Shown one piece after another: positions 54,394-63,669 of a stretch of 64,000 nt of DNA. The stretch spans positions 124,001 to 188,000 of the forward strand of contig CAXTIU010000001.1 of NCBI GenBank assembly GCA_964244495.1. Reading direction: 5' to 3'. This DNA is from RH-AL1 sp964244495. Lineage in GTDB: Bacteria; Pseudomonadota; Alphaproteobacteria; Rhizobiales; Beijerinckiaceae. The stretch's first letter is position 1, and every line of letters starts with the position of its first letter. The notes below the pieces were generated by a model. The model saw only the letters and a program-made list of their open reading frames with translations. It did not search any database and was not told the DNA's origin. Made by a program: the position numbers and the translations under genes.

Positions 54394-54882
54394 TCAGTGG
54401 CGCGGCTCCAACGCCCCGACGATCTGGCCGTTCTGCGCGTTCATGTAGACGTGAACGACGCGTCCGTCCCGCAGGAGGAGCGTGATCTCGTAGATGAACT
54501 CGTCCGGGCGCCAGCGGCACAGTCTGGCGCGGAGCGCCTCGCCCTGCAACCGTCCGTCGCGCAGGGCGCGGAGCGGGTCGGCGAGACGATGCTGCACGAT
54601 CTTCTCCCGCGTCTCCGCCGGATCGAAGCAGACGCGCCCGCCCGGCGGCTCGAAGCGGCGTCCGGCGTCCTGCTGGCCCATGTCGGGGCGAGGCGGAAAC
54701 GGGGGTGCGCCGGGGCGGTATTCTTCGGGGAACGGACGCCGACCGGCCTCTAAACCCGGTGCCGGGACGATCACGTAGGGCGGTGGCTCAGGCCCACGCG
54801 GGCGCCCGAGCCCCTGAGCCAGCCCTTGGCCGCAGGCGGCGACGCTCAGCGCGAGGGCGAAGGTGCCGACCGGTAGCCTCAT
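54394..54882 (-). CDS. PepSY-domain exported protein
   Basis: 162 residues. Signal peptide (VGTFALALSVAACGQGLAQ), a Pro/Gly/Arg-rich linker (25-80), then a PepSY-like domain ending FIYEITLLLRDGRVVHVYMNAQNGQIVGA. PepSY proteins are thought to inhibit proteases or sense envelope state. It is the first gene of a three-gene set with a response regulator and kinase, so it may be a periplasmic modulator of that kinase. Confidence 0.85.
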   Translation of the reverse strand: MRLPVGTFALALSVAACGQGLAQGLGRPRGPEPPPYVIVPAPGLEAGRRPFPEEYRPGAPPFPPRPDMGQQDAGRRFEPPGGRVCFDPAETREKIVQHRLADPLRALRDGRLQGEALRARLCRWRPDEFIYEITLLLRDGRVVHVYMNAQNGQIVGALEPRH

Positions 54883-54968
54883 CGTCGAACGCTACCCTCC
54901 CCGCCATGAATAAGCCGTGAACGTCGAGGGAACCATGGACGGTCGGCGCCACACCACGGATGCGGCGA

Positions 54969-55517
54969 TCAATCGTCGTCGCGGACGATATGGTCGACGT
55001 AGTCGCGGAGCTTCACCGTCCGTTCGGAGCCGCCGACGCGTCCGCGAACCGAGATGCCGGCTTCGTGGACGCTGTCCGGCGATCCGCTGACGAGCGGGTG
55101 CCAGGGCAGCAGGGGCTTGCCCTCGCGCACGAGCCGGTACGCGCAGGTCGAGGGAAGCCAGCGGATCGCACGCACCGTTTCCGGCGTCAATTTGATGCAG
55201 TCGTGTACCTTCTTCTGACGCTGCCCGTAGGATCGGCACCGGCAGCTCCCGGCGTCGAGCAGCTTGCAGGCGATATCCGTCTTCAGGATCTCGCCGGTCT
55301 CCTCATCCTCGAGCTTGACCAGGCAGCAGCGCCCGCAACCGTCGCATAGGCTTTCCCATTCCCACGGCGTCAGCGCTTCCAGCGTCTTCGTGCGCCAGAA
55401 CGGCGCATCCGGCGCCGGCGGTCCGCCTTCGCTCGTCGCCCCGCCGGCAGGGTCGCCTTGTTTCGGCTGTCTTCGCAAGGCATCTCCTGTTCCACTGCGG
55501 CACGGTTCACGCGGCAT
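54969..55517 (-). CDS. YcgN-family cysteine cluster protein
   Basis: 182 residues. LCDGCGRCCLVKLEDE with its Cys cluster, IACKLLDAGSCRCRSYGQR and LPSTCAYRLVREGKPL are the YcgN/UPF0153 signatures. These cysteines probably bind zinc or an Fe-S cluster; function unknown. The first 40 residues are disordered and may be non-native; start uncertain. Divergent from the penicillin-binding protein gene. Confidence 0.9.
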   Translation of the reverse strand: MPREPCRSGTGDALRRQPKQGDPAGGATSEGGPPAPDAPFWRTKTLEALTPWEWESLCDGCGRCCLVKLEDEETGEILKTDIACKLLDAGSCRCRSYGQRQKKVHDCIKLTPETVRAIRWLPSTCAYRLVREGKPLLPWHPLVSGSPDSVHEAGISVRGRVGGSERTVKLRDYVDHIVRDDD

Positions 55518-55633
55518 GCGGATTGCCCCGGTTCACGACGGCGTCGGGGACGAACGCGGCTTGCTCTCCGCGGGCTGTCGCGTCAAGACGAAGACGGCCC
55601 GGCATGCGACTTTGAAAGATATGGCGACGTGAG

Positions 55634-57994
55634 TTGGCGAGCTTGAACAAGCTGTCTCCCGAGCTCGAGCGCTGGATCGCGGCCGGCCGCTCGCGGCTCG
55701 CGCGTTTGCGCGCGTCGCGTTTCACCAAGCGCGTCGCGCGCGCCCTCCTGGCGGCGGATTCCTGGCTCGACTCGACGCTGTGGGAAAGCGGCCGCGACGC
55801 GCACAAGGGCTACGAAGCCTTCGCGATGTTCATGGACCGCTTCTACGTGTCCGGCGCCAAGCGGCTGGGCGTGGAACTGGCCTGCGAGGCGCTGACGATC
55901 TCGGTCGCCGGCGGGTTCGTGATGCTGGCCCTGGCGATGCCGGCCTTCGAGCTGGTGTCGGAGGACTGGCTGAAGAAGCAGGACCTCGCGATCACCTTCT
56001 TCGACCGCTTCGGGCAGGAGGTCGGCCGGCGCGGCATCCGCCACGACGATTCGGTGTCCTACGACGAGCTGCCGGCCAACCTCATCCACGCGGTGGTCGC
56101 CACGGAGGATCGGCGCTTCTTCGAGCATTTCGGCATCGACATCGTGGGGACGATGCGGGCGCTGACCGTCAACACGCGCGCCAACGGCGTCGTGCAGGGC
56201 GGTTCGTCGCTGACCCAGCAGCTCGCCAAGAACCTGTTCCTGTCGAACGAGCGGACGATCTCGCGCAAGGTCAGCGAGGCGTTCCTCGCGCTGTGGCTCG
56301 AGTGGCACCTGTCCAAGCGCGAGATCCTCAGCCTGTACCTCGACCGCGTCTATCTCGGGGCCGGCACGTTCGGCGTGCAGGCGGCTTCCCAGTATTACTT
56401 CGGCAAGTCGGTGCGCGACCTCGCGCTGCCCGAGGCGGCGATGATCGCCGGCCTGTTCAAGGCCCCATCGAAATATGCGCCCTCCATCAACCTGCCGGCG
56501 GCGCGGGCGCGCGCCAATGACGTGCTGAACAACATGGTCGATGCCGGTTACCTGACCGCCGGCCAGATCTACGCGGCGCAACGCAACCCCGCGACCCCCG
56601 TCGACCGCCAGCGCGACACGAGCCCCGATTGGTACCTCGACTGGGCGTTCAACGAGGTCAAGGACCTCGCCGCCGCCGGCAAGTTCGGCAACGAGCGCGT
56701 GCTGAACGTCCGTCTCGCGCTCGATCCCGGCATCCAGCAGTTCGCCGTCGACACGATCGAGAACAACCTGCGCCAGTACGGCCCCGCGTTCCACGTCAAG
56801 CAGGCGGCGACCGTCATCCTGGAGCCGAGCGCCGCGGTGCGCGCCATGGTCGGCGGTCGCGACTACGGCGCGAGCCAGTTCAATCGCGCGACGGACGCGC
56901 TGCGCCAACCCGGCTCCTCCTTCAAGCCGTACGTGTACCTCACCGCCATGGCGGCCGGCTTCAAGCCGAACAGCCGGATCAACGGCGGCCCGATCTGCAT
57001 CGGCAACTGGTGCCCGCGCAACTTCAACGACGAGAAGGCCGGCAACATCACGCTGACCGTCGGCCTCCAGGAATCGTTGAACACCGTCGCCGTGCGATTG
57101 ACGCAGATGATCGGCGAGCAGGCCGGCCACAGCGGGTGGCAAGCGTCCAAGATCGGCCGCGAGAAGGTCGTCGTCACGGCGCGCAAGGTCGGGGTCACGA
57201 GCCCGCTGCCCGACACCGTGTCCCTGCCGCTCGGCGCGGACGCGCTGCGGATCATGGATCAGGCTTCCTCCTACGCGACCTTCGCGAGCGGCGGCAAGCA
57301 CTCCGCTCCCTACGCCACCGTCTCCGTCACCAACGGACGCGGCGACGTCCTCTACGAACACGATCGGGACCAGCCGAAGCCCGAGCAGGTCGTCGACGCC
57401 AACGCGGTCGGCGACCTCAACACCATGCTGCACCAGGTCGTCCTCGGCGGCACCGGACGGCGCGCCAACCTCGACGGCTTCCTGGTGTCGGGCAAGACCG
57501 GCACCACCAACGACTACCACGACGCCTGGTTCTGCGGCTTCACCGGCAACTACGTCGGGGTCGTCTGGTACGGCAACGACGACAACAGCGGCATGAACCA
57601 GATGACCGGCGGCACGCTGCCGGCGCAGACTTGGCACGAGATCATGGCCTTCGCGCATCAGAACGTCGAGCCGAGGCCCGTGCCGGGCCTGCCCTCGACA
57701 CCAGCGCCGAGGCCCGAGCCGGCCCCCCGCGGCTCCGGCGCGCCGCCGGACGTGGCCGAACTGGGCAGCGTGGCGCAGCAGCCGGTCATGCTGTCCAAGG
57801 CTTCAGTCGACGCGCTCGGCACCATCGCCGCCGCCATGCACGTCGCCGCGATGGGGGGCGTGCCCACCAAGCCGCAGGACCTCGGCCAATCGCCCAAGCC
57901 GGAGAAGGCAACCAAGCCCGACGACGGCCGCGCGGTCCGCGACCGTCCAGAGGCGGCGGCGAGGCCGTTGCCTCGGACGATCGGCCTCCGGTGA
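55634..57994 (+). CDS. Bifunctional penicillin-binding protein (class A, PBP1-like)
   Basis: 786 residues from TTG (a second TTG lies at 55643). Membrane anchor at about 87-110. The glycosyltransferase 51 domain has EDRRFFEHFGID (Glu near 158), GGSSLTQQLAKN and RKVSEAFLALWLE. The transpeptidase has S428-x2-K431 (GSSFKPY), SLN (ESLNTVAVRL) and KTG near 620 (SGKTGTTNDYHDAWFCGF). It polymerises and crosslinks peptidoglycan. A Pro-rich tail of about 110 residues follows. The N-terminal 80 basic residues before the anchor are unusually long. Followed at 58 bases by DUF1214. Confidence 0.95.
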   Translation: MASLNKLSPELERWIAAGRSRLARLRASRFTKRVARALLAADSWLDSTLWESGRDAHKGYEAFAMFMDRFYVSGAKRLGVELACEALTISVAGGFVMLALAMPAFELVSEDWLKKQDLAITFFDRFGQEVGRRGIRHDDSVSYDELPANLIHAVVATEDRRFFEHFGIDIVGTMRALTVNTRANGVVQGGSSLTQQLAKNLFLSNERTISRKVSEAFLALWLEWHLSKREILSLYLDRVYLGAGTFGVQAASQYYFGKSVRDLALPEAAMIAGLFKAPSKYAPSINLPAARARANDVLNNMVDAGYLTAGQIYAAQRNPATPVDRQRDTSPDWYLDWAFNEVKDLAAAGKFGNERVLNVRLALDPGIQQFAVDTIENNLRQYGPAFHVKQAATVILEPSAAVRAMVGGRDYGASQFNRATDALRQPGSSFKPYVYLTAMAAGFKPNSRINGGPICIGNWCPRNFNDEKAGNITLTVGLQESLNTVAVRLTQMIGEQAGHSGWQASKIGREKVVVTARKVGVTSPLPDTVSLPLGADALRIMDQASSYATFASGGKHSAPYATVSVTNGRGDVLYEHDRDQPKPEQVVDANAVGDLNTMLHQVVLGGTGRRANLDGFLVSGKTGTTNDYHDAWFCGFTGNYVGVVWYGNDDNSGMNQMTGGTLPAQTWHEIMAFAHQNVEPRPVPGLPSTPAPRPEPAPRGSGAPPDVAELGSVAQQPVMLSKASVDALGTIAAAMHVAAMGGVPTKPQDLGQSPKPEKATKPDDGRAVRDRPEAAARPLPRTIGLR

Positions 57995-58052
57995 ACGCGC
58001 ACCTTGACGCCGCCGCCCTTCGGCAGGCCGGCGGCTTCTCGAGGAGCGGTCC

Positions 58053-58622
58053 GTGGCGGCCTTGATCCGGACGGTGCTGGCGGTGCTCGCGGGCGTGCTG
58101 CTCGGCCTCGCCGTCACCGTCGGTGCGCTCGACCGCAATACGTCGGGAGCGGCGGTCGGGGCTTGGCGCGCCGGACCGCGCGAGGACACGGGCGAGTCGA
58201 ACCCCTACGCGCTTGCCGCCATCGCGCGCTCGTCCCTGCTCCCGCTCGGCTCGGCGGAAGGTCTCACCTTCGTCGCCGCCACGGCGAACGACGGGTCGAG
58301 CCTGACGTCGCGGTGCGACTACACGCTCAGGGGACCGATGCCGGCCGCGCGCTACTGGACGGTGAGCCTGCTCGATCCTGACGGCTTCCCGGTAGGGGGC
58401 TCCGCGCGGCACGGCTTCACCTCGGCGGAGGTGCTCCGGAGCAACGACGCCCCCGTGGTGATCACGGTGTCCCCCGGCGCGCGTGCCGGCAACTGGCTGC
58501 CGACCGGCGGCGCCGATCGCTATGTCCTGATGCTGCGCCTCTACGACACGGGACTGAGCGCGATCGGGGCGGTGCTCGACGCCGGCGCGATGCCCACGAT
58601 CAAGACGGTCGGCTGCCGGTGA
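58053..58622 (+). CDS. DUF1214 membrane-anchored protein
   Basis: 189 residues from GTG; GAGGAG lies 6 bases upstream. An N-terminal helix (LIRTVLAVLAGVLLGLAVTVGAL) anchors a DUF1214 domain: RYWTVSLLDPDGFPVGG, ITVSPGARAGNWLPTGGADRYVLMLRLYDTGLS. The gene is followed by a DUF1254 protein; the two domains are often fused in one protein elsewhere, so they probably form a complex. Biochemical role unknown. Confidence 0.9.
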   Translation: MAALIRTVLAVLAGVLLGLAVTVGALDRNTSGAAVGAWRAGPREDTGESNPYALAAIARSSLLPLGSAEGLTFVAATANDGSSLTSRCDYTLRGPMPAARYWTVSLLDPDGFPVGGSARHGFTSAEVLRSNDAPVVITVSPGARAGNWLPTGGADRYVLMLRLYDTGLSAIGAVLDAGAMPTIKTVGCR

Positions 58623-58669
58623 AGGATCAGGTGTCGTGAGAGGTCGAGAGCTGTGACGAGGCGGAACCG

Positions 58670-59272
58670 ATGAGGGAAAAAGGGCTGGTCGCGGCGCTCG
58701 TCGCGCTCGCCGTCGTCGTCCTCACGGCGGGCCTGACGCACTTCAGCGCCATCCTCCTGCTGCCGGAGGTCGCGAGCAAGGACGCGGTGAGCCGCCTCGG
58801 CGCCCGTGTCAAACCCAACGAGATGTTCCTGCCGGTGCCGAGCCGCGCCGGTGGTGCCGAAGCCATCCCGTTCACCGATCCGTCCACGGTCCAGGGCGCT
58901 TGCGTGTTCGATCTGACGAAGGCGCCGGTCCGGGTCCGGGCGAGAACGGAGGATGGTCGCCTGCTCACCCTTTCGTTCCGCGCGGCGGACGGGCGCATCT
59001 TCTACTCGATGACCGATCGCTCGGCGCTGCACGGCACCATCGACATCCGGCTGGTGACGGCCGATCAGTTGAAGGTCATCGAGGCGGGCGACAACGAGGA
59101 CGAGGCGCTGCCCTCCGAGCTTCGATTGCAGGCGCCCACCTCCAAAGGGCTCCTGCTGGCGACGGCCCTCGTCGCGCGGCCGAGCGAGCTGGCGGACGCC
59201 GAGGCACGGATCAAGGCGGTCAGTTGCGCGCCGGAGCCGATCGTCACGACGAGCGTCTCGCAGAACCGTTGA
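58670..59272 (+). CDS. DUF1254 membrane-anchored protein
   Basis: 200 residues: an N-terminal helix (GLVAALVALAVVVLTAGLTHFSAILLL), then a DUF1254 domain (NEMFLPVPSRAGGAEAIPFTDPSTVQGACVFDLTKAPVRVRA). Lies 47 bases after DUF1214. The class A PBP, DUF1214 and DUF1254 genes run in the same direction, an arrangement that suggests envelope work. Function unknown. Confidence 0.9.
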   Translation: MREKGLVAALVALAVVVLTAGLTHFSAILLLPEVASKDAVSRLGARVKPNEMFLPVPSRAGGAEAIPFTDPSTVQGACVFDLTKAPVRVRARTEDGRLLTLSFRAADGRIFYSMTDRSALHGTIDIRLVTADQLKVIEAGDNEDEALPSELRLQAPTSKGLLLATALVARPSELADAEARIKAVSCAPEPIVTTSVSQNR

Positions 59273-59304
59273 GCGGCCGAAACGTCGGCGCAGCCTGCCG
59301 TCGC

Positions 59305-59514
59305 TCAAGCGTGCTGCTGCTCCAGCCGCGCGGCCTCGGACGCCTTGGCCTTGGCGGAGCGGCGTCGGCGCGGAACCGGCGCCGTCGGCAGGAAGGCGGC
59401 TTCCTCCACCTGCCGAAAGTATCTGACCCCCGTGAAGAACAGGATCTCGGCGCTGCCGCCGACAGGTTCGCGGCGGCCCGTGGTCCGAGGCGTCATGACG
59501 ATGAGGTTGTCCAC
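59305..59514 (-). CDS. Small conserved hypothetical protein
   Basis: 69 residues. A conserved-looking core, GGSAEILFFTGVRYFRQVE, is followed by a basic and Ala-rich tail (RRRRSAKAKASEAARLEQQ). Short proteins with this core occur widely in Rhizobiales by my recollection. No function is known. Convergent with DUF1254. Confidence 0.65.
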   Translation of the reverse strand: MDNLIVMTPRTTGRREPVGGSAEILFFTGVRYFRQVEEAAFLPTAPVPRRRRSAKAKASEAARLEQQHA

Positions 59515-59632
59515 CTGTCGCTCCGTTGATCGTGCCGGGCTGCGAGCCGCCGGCGGACCGACATTCGACCGTTCGCGGTTAAGGAAACCTCACCGGAATG
59601 CGCGTGATCGGACCCTGTTGCATAAAGGACGC

Positions 59633-59974
59633 TCAACCCTCGACGAGATCGAGGAAGGAGCGGCCGGCGCGATCCTCGACCTCCACGATCCAGAGGTCGG
59701 CGTCGAAGCCGATCGCCCGGCGGAGCCGCGCCTCGACCTCTGCCGGCTCGATCCAATCATCCTTATGCAGGCGGATGAACCGACGCTCCCCCCCGTTCGC
59801 GGCGCCCGATTGCGGCGCCGGCCCGAACAATGCCGCCCGGCCGTCGAGGCGATCGAGCTTCACGTGGACCGCGCCGGCCTCCGCCACGCCGCGCCGCCGC
59901 AGGTAGGCGGAAGCCCCCTCGACCTCGCAGCGCCTGATATAGGCGGAGACCCAGAAGTCGGCGCGTAGCCGCAT
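59633..59974 (-). CDS. DUF1491 protein
   Basis: 113 residues: MRLRADFWVSAYIRRCEVEGASAYLRRRGVAEAGAVHVKLDRLDGRAALFGPAPQ is the DUF1491 pattern. Cytoplasmic, unknown function, common in alphaproteobacteria. The upstream in-frame ATG at 60055 lacks similarity. Divergent from the M20 peptidase. Confidence 0.9.
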   Translation of the reverse strand: MRLRADFWVSAYIRRCEVEGASAYLRRRGVAEAGAVHVKLDRLDGRAALFGPAPQSGAANGGERRFIRLHKDDWIEPAEVEARLRRAIGFDADLWIVEVEDRAGRSFLDLVEG

Positions 59975-60127
59975 GCTCACGCTCCAGCACAGATCGGCGG
60001 CCTGCCGGCGGCGGATCCGGCACGGCGTTATCGCTCGATTTCGCTCCGAACCCAACGCATTCCCTATGGGCGCGACGCCGATCTAGGATACCACGAGCCG
60101 AGCGCAGCCGCCGTGAAGGGAGCTCCC

Positions 60128-61510
60128 ATGCCGTCACTCGAAACCGTCCTCGCCAGGATCGATGGGAACATGGACGCCGCCGTGGCGCGTTTGTTCGAGT
60201 TCGTCGCCATTCCCTCGATCTCGACCGACCCGGCCTACCGCAGCGAGTGCGAGCGCGCCGCGACCTGGGCGGCCGACCAGCTCAACGCCATCGGCTTTCA
60301 GGCCGGCGTACGCCCGACGACGGGGCACCCCATGGTCGTCGCCCACGCCAAGGCCCCGCGCTCGGACGTGCCGCACGTCCTCTTCTACGGCCACTACGAC
60401 GTGCAGCCGGCCGATCCCCTGGAATTGTGGACGACGCCGCCCTTTGAGCCGCGCGTCGCCGACGCGCCGTCGGGCAAGCAGCTGGTCGGGCGCGGCACCG
60501 CCGACGACAAGGGGCAGCTGATGACCTTCGTCGAGGCCTGTCGCGCCTTCACCGAGGCGGGTTCGCTCCCCTGCCACGTCACCGTGCTGCTGGAAGGCGA
60601 GGAGGAGAGCGGGTCGCCCTCGCTGCCGCCCTTCCTCGCCGCCAACGCCAAGGAGCTGCGCGCCGACGTGGCGCTGGTCTGCGACACGCTGATGTGGGAC
60701 GCGCACACGCCGGCCATCACCACCATGCTGCGCGGCCTCGCCGGCGAGGAGGTGGTCATCAAGGCGGCGGACCGGGACCTGCATTCCGGCATGTTCGGCG
60801 GTCCGGCGATCAACCCGATCCGAGTGCTCGCCAACATCATCGCCGACCTCCACGACGCGTCGGGGCGGGTGACCATCCCCGGCTTCTACGACGATGTCGT
60901 CGAGTTGCCGACCGACATCGCCGACCAGTGGCACGCGCTGCGCTTCGACGGCGCCAAGTTCCTCGGCGACGTCGGCCTCTCGGTGCCGGCCGGCGAGCGG
61001 GGCCGCACCGTGCTGGAGATGATCTGGTCGCGCCCGACCTGCGAGATCAACGGAATCACCGGCGGCTACACCGCCAAGGGCATGAAGACCGTGCTGCCGG
61101 CGCAGGCCAGCGCGAAATTCTCTTTCCGCTTGGTCGCCAAGCAGAACCCGGAGGCGGTCCTGGCGGCGTTCCGCACCTTCGTGAGGAAGCGCCTGCCCGA
61201 CGATTGCGAGGCGGTGTTCATCCCCCACGGCGCGTCGGGGGCGATCAGCCTGCCCTTCACGTCCGAGGCGCTGAACCGGGCACGCCGCGCGTTGCACGCC
61301 GAATGGGGCCGCGAACCCGTCATGGCCGGCTGCGGCGGCTCGATCCCGATCGTCGGCGCGTTCAAGAGCGCGCTCAAGATGGATTCCTTGATGATCGGCT
61401 TCAGCGTGGACGACGACCGCATGCACTCGCCCAACGAGAAATACGAGATGAGCTCGTTCCACAAAGGCGCGCGCTCCTGGGCGCGCGTGCTCAGCGCGCT
61501 GAGCAGTTGA
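60128..61510 (+). CDS. M20-family metallopeptidase (dipeptidase)
   Basis: 460 residues. Di-metal site: H89-x-D91 (FYGHYDVQP), D126 (RGTADDKGQ) and E158/E159 (LEGEEESGSP), with a dimerisation lid domain (about 205-330). It resembles the carnosinase/CNDP-type and ArgE/DapE-like aminoacyl peptidases. AAGGGAG lies 5 bases before ATG 60128; GTG 60113 is less likely. Substrate is probably a dipeptide. Confidence 0.92.
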   Translation: MPSLETVLARIDGNMDAAVARLFEFVAIPSISTDPAYRSECERAATWAADQLNAIGFQAGVRPTTGHPMVVAHAKAPRSDVPHVLFYGHYDVQPADPLELWTTPPFEPRVADAPSGKQLVGRGTADDKGQLMTFVEACRAFTEAGSLPCHVTVLLEGEEESGSPSLPPFLAANAKELRADVALVCDTLMWDAHTPAITTMLRGLAGEEVVIKAADRDLHSGMFGGPAINPIRVLANIIADLHDASGRVTIPGFYDDVVELPTDIADQWHALRFDGAKFLGDVGLSVPAGERGRTVLEMIWSRPTCEINGITGGYTAKGMKTVLPAQASAKFSFRLVAKQNPEAVLAAFRTFVRKRLPDDCEAVFIPHGASGAISLPFTSEALNRARRALHAEWGREPVMAGCGGSIPIVGAFKSALKMDSLMIGFSVDDDRMHSPNEKYEMSSFHKGARSWARVLSALSS

Positions 61511-61665
61511 TCCCTGGCCCTGGTCGCGCCGGGGGCTGGCCTCGTCACGGGGCTTGCCGCGAGGGCGGGGACGGTCCGCCGGGCGGTACGGCGCGCCCAA
61601 GGAAACCGGAGGGATCCCGTTCCGGCGCCAGTGGCAATCCGACGCCCGGCAAACGACCACACCCC

Positions 61666-61741
61666 TGGTGAGCGCGTCGGGGTTCGAACCCGAGACCCTC
61701 TGATTAAAAGTCAGATGCTCTACCGGCTGAGCTACGCGCTC
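61666..61741 (-). tRNA. tRNA-Lys (anticodon TTT)
   Basis: 76 bases including an encoded CCA. Acceptor stem GAGCGCG (61741-61735) pairs with CGCGCTC (61676-61670), discriminator A at 61669. The D loop AGCTCAGCCGGTAGAGC, an anticodon loop CTTTTAA with TTT, and GGTTCGAACCCC are all in place. It decodes AAA and AAG. Confidence 0.98.
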
Positions 61742-61988
61742 GGAGGGATGGATTGGACCTAGCCGGTAAGGCTTGGCAAATCAAGGCGACGCCGCGACGC
61801 CCCGGCGTGGCTTCCCGCGTCGCGAGGCAGGCCGAAGGCGCTCCGGGGATCGGGATGGTTGTTGCCGTCCCGCCACGTTCGTCGGAAAGCCGCAGGAGAG
61901 GCGCCCGCGAGGATTGCCAAGCCCGGGTCGCGCGTCGAACAAGGAATCCCGAAGCGCCCGCGCCTGGCGGTTCCGAGGAGAGAGCGGC
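61742..61988. other. Non-coding region between tRNA-Lys and the L,D-transpeptidase
   Basis: 247 bases with no recognised gene. It should hold the divergent promoters of the tRNA and the transpeptidase. Nothing further was seen. Confidence 0.4.
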
Positions 61989-62561
61989 ATGACGACGCGA
62001 CGACGTTTGATATTCGCGAGCCTCGCCGCCACGATCCTCGCGACCGGCGCCGCGCCGGCCAGGGCGGACCTCTTCGACTTCCTGACCAAGCCGTTCGAGG
62101 GCACACCGGCCGGCACGGTGGCGCCCCCGCGCGAGCTCGTGTCCTACGTCGGCCACCAGCCGCCCGGCACCATCATCATTTCCATGTCGGAGCGCCGGCT
62201 CTACCTCGTCCAGCCCGGCGGGCAGGCGCTCAAGTACGGGGTCGGCGTCGGTCGTCCCGGTTTCACCTGGGCCGGCACGAAGACGATCGTCGCCAAGCAG
62301 CAATGGCCCGGCTGGACCCCGCCGCCGCAGATGCTGAGGCGCCGCCCGGACCTGCCACGACACATGAACGGCGGCATCAACAATCCGCTCGGGGCGCGCG
62401 CGATGTACCTCGGCGGCAGCCTGTTCCGCATCCACGGCTCGAACGAGCCGGAGACGATCGGCCAGGCCGTGTCGTCGGGCTGCATCCGCATGACCAACCA
62501 GGACGTGAGCGACCTCTACGATCGCGTCCGCGTCGGCACCCGCGTCGTCGTCCAACGCTGA
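61989..62561 (+). CDS. L,D-transpeptidase (YkuD family)
   Basis: 190 residues. Signal peptide (RLIFASLAATILATGAAPARA), then a YkuD domain: TIIISMSERRLYLVQPGGQALKYGVGVGRPGF and the catalytic HGSNEPETIGQAVSSGCIRM with H149 and C165. It forms 3-3 crosslinks in peptidoglycan or attaches proteins to it. GGAG lies about 9 bases before the ATG. Alphaproteobacteria such as Rhizobiales use many of these enzymes. Confidence 0.95.
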   Translation: MTTRRRLIFASLAATILATGAAPARADLFDFLTKPFEGTPAGTVAPPRELVSYVGHQPPGTIIISMSERRLYLVQPGGQALKYGVGVGRPGFTWAGTKTIVAKQQWPGWTPPPQMLRRRPDLPRHMNGGINNPLGARAMYLGGSLFRIHGSNEPETIGQAVSSGCIRMTNQDVSDLYDRVRVGTRVVVQR

Positions 62562-62822
62562 CCCCGCCCGACGCAAAAGCGAGACCGGCACACACATTAT
62601 CGCGTCAGGATGCGTCATGCGTCAGGAGTCGTGGCTGTCCCGCTCGCCATCGGCAGGGGTGAGAAGGCGGGAATGTCTTACGCCGAGGTCGCGAAGGCGA
62701 CAAGCTCGGTCAAGGGCGTCCCGCGCCGCACCCGCGACGGGATCGCACACCGCCACCGTGGGAGGCGAACGCGAGGGTCGGCCATGTCCGGTGGGCGCAG
62801 CCGACACTCGGCATGACCTGCG
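62562..62822. other. Non-coding region between the L,D-transpeptidase and SUF genes
   Basis: 261 bases between convergent genes. Two short open frames lack any similarity or ribosome site, and no terminator hairpin was recognised. Confidence 0.4.
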
Positions 62823-63197
62823 TCAGGCGTGGGTCTCGGGCATCGACGCCGGCTGAATCGAGACCGACTCGCCGCAACCGCAGGCCGACACCTGGTTCGG
62901 GTTACGGAACGTGAAGGTCGAGGCGAGCTTGGTGGTCTCGTAGTCGAGGGTGGTGCCGAGAAGGAACATCAGCGCCTTGGAATCGACGAGCAACGTGACG
63001 CCCTTGTCCTCGACAACCTCGTCAAACGGGTTCTTCGCCTCGGCGAACTCGACCGTGTAGGACATGCCGGCGCAACCGCCGTTCCTGACACCGACGCGCA
63101 GGCCGATCACCGGCCGGTCGGCGTTGGCGATCAGGCCGCGCGCGCGCTCGGCGGCGGCCTCGGTCATCGACATCACGGCGAAACGCGAGCGGGCCAA
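62823..63197 (-). CDS. sufA: HesB/IscA-family iron-sulfur assembly protein (SufA-like)
   Basis: 124 residues from TTG; GGAGAG lies just upstream and no ATG precedes the conserved region. The three cluster-binding cysteines are C42 (NGGCAG), C106 and C108 (SACGCGES). It accepts or carries [2Fe-2S] or [4Fe-4S] clusters. It is the last gene of the SUF block, 73 bases after sufT. An ATG at 63236 gives an N-terminal extension not typical for the family. Confidence 0.93.
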   Translation of the reverse strand: MARSRFAVMSMTEAAAERARGLIANADRPVIGLRVGVRNGGCAGMSYTVEFAEAKNPFDEVVEDKGVTLLVDSKALMFLLGTTLDYETTKLASTFTFRNPNQVSACGCGESVSIQPASMPETHA

Positions 63198-63269
63198 AGG
63201 GAACTCTCCGGTACTGTCAGCCCGATATAGGACCATCGAGCCGAGGGTGGAAGCCCGCCGTTCGCGAGC

Positions 63270-63650
63270 CTAGAACATGTCGAGGGAGACGCGCGCCTCG
63301 TCGGACATGCGACCCTGGTCCCACGGCGGGTCGAAGACGAGGTCGACCGTCGCGCCCATCGCGCCCTGGACGCCGCCGATGGCTTCCTCGACCGATTGCA
63401 TGATGTCGCCGGCGACCGGGCAACCGGGCGCGGTCAGCGTCATCTCGATCGCGATCATCCGCGAGTCCGGCACGGCGACCTTGTAGATCAGGCCAAGCTC
63501 GTAGATGTCGCACGGAATCTCGGGATCGTACACCGTCTTGCAGGCGGCGATGATCTCATCCTGAAACCGAGCCTTCTCGGTCTCGGCGATCGCCGGATCG
63601 AAGGTCCAGCTTGGCGTGTTCGGTAACACGTCCTGGGCGGCTTCCGTCAT
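63270..63650 (-). CDS. sufT: SUF system protein SufT (DUF59/MIP18 family)
   Basis: 126 residues. ACKTVYDPEIPCDIYELGLIYKVAV and TLTAPGCPVAGDIMQSVEEA (C77) are DUF59 hallmarks, and VFDPPWDQGRMSDEARVSLDMF closes the domain. SufT assists [4Fe-4S] cluster maturation and delivery. ATG 63650 follows GAGGTGGGAACG. Lies between sufS and the HesB-type gene. Confidence 0.93.
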   Translation of the reverse strand: MTEAAQDVLPNTPSWTFDPAIAETEKARFQDEIIAACKTVYDPEIPCDIYELGLIYKVAVPDSRMIAIEMTLTAPGCPVAGDIMQSVEEAIGGVQGAMGATVDLVFDPPWDQGRMSDEARVSLDMF

Positions 63651-63669
63651 CGTTCCCACCTCACGCGCA

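Noticed and set aside
62610..62856. Small open frames between the L,D-transpeptidase and the HesB-type gene
   Set aside because: Basic low-complexity translations without similarity or ribosome site, partly overlapping a real gene.
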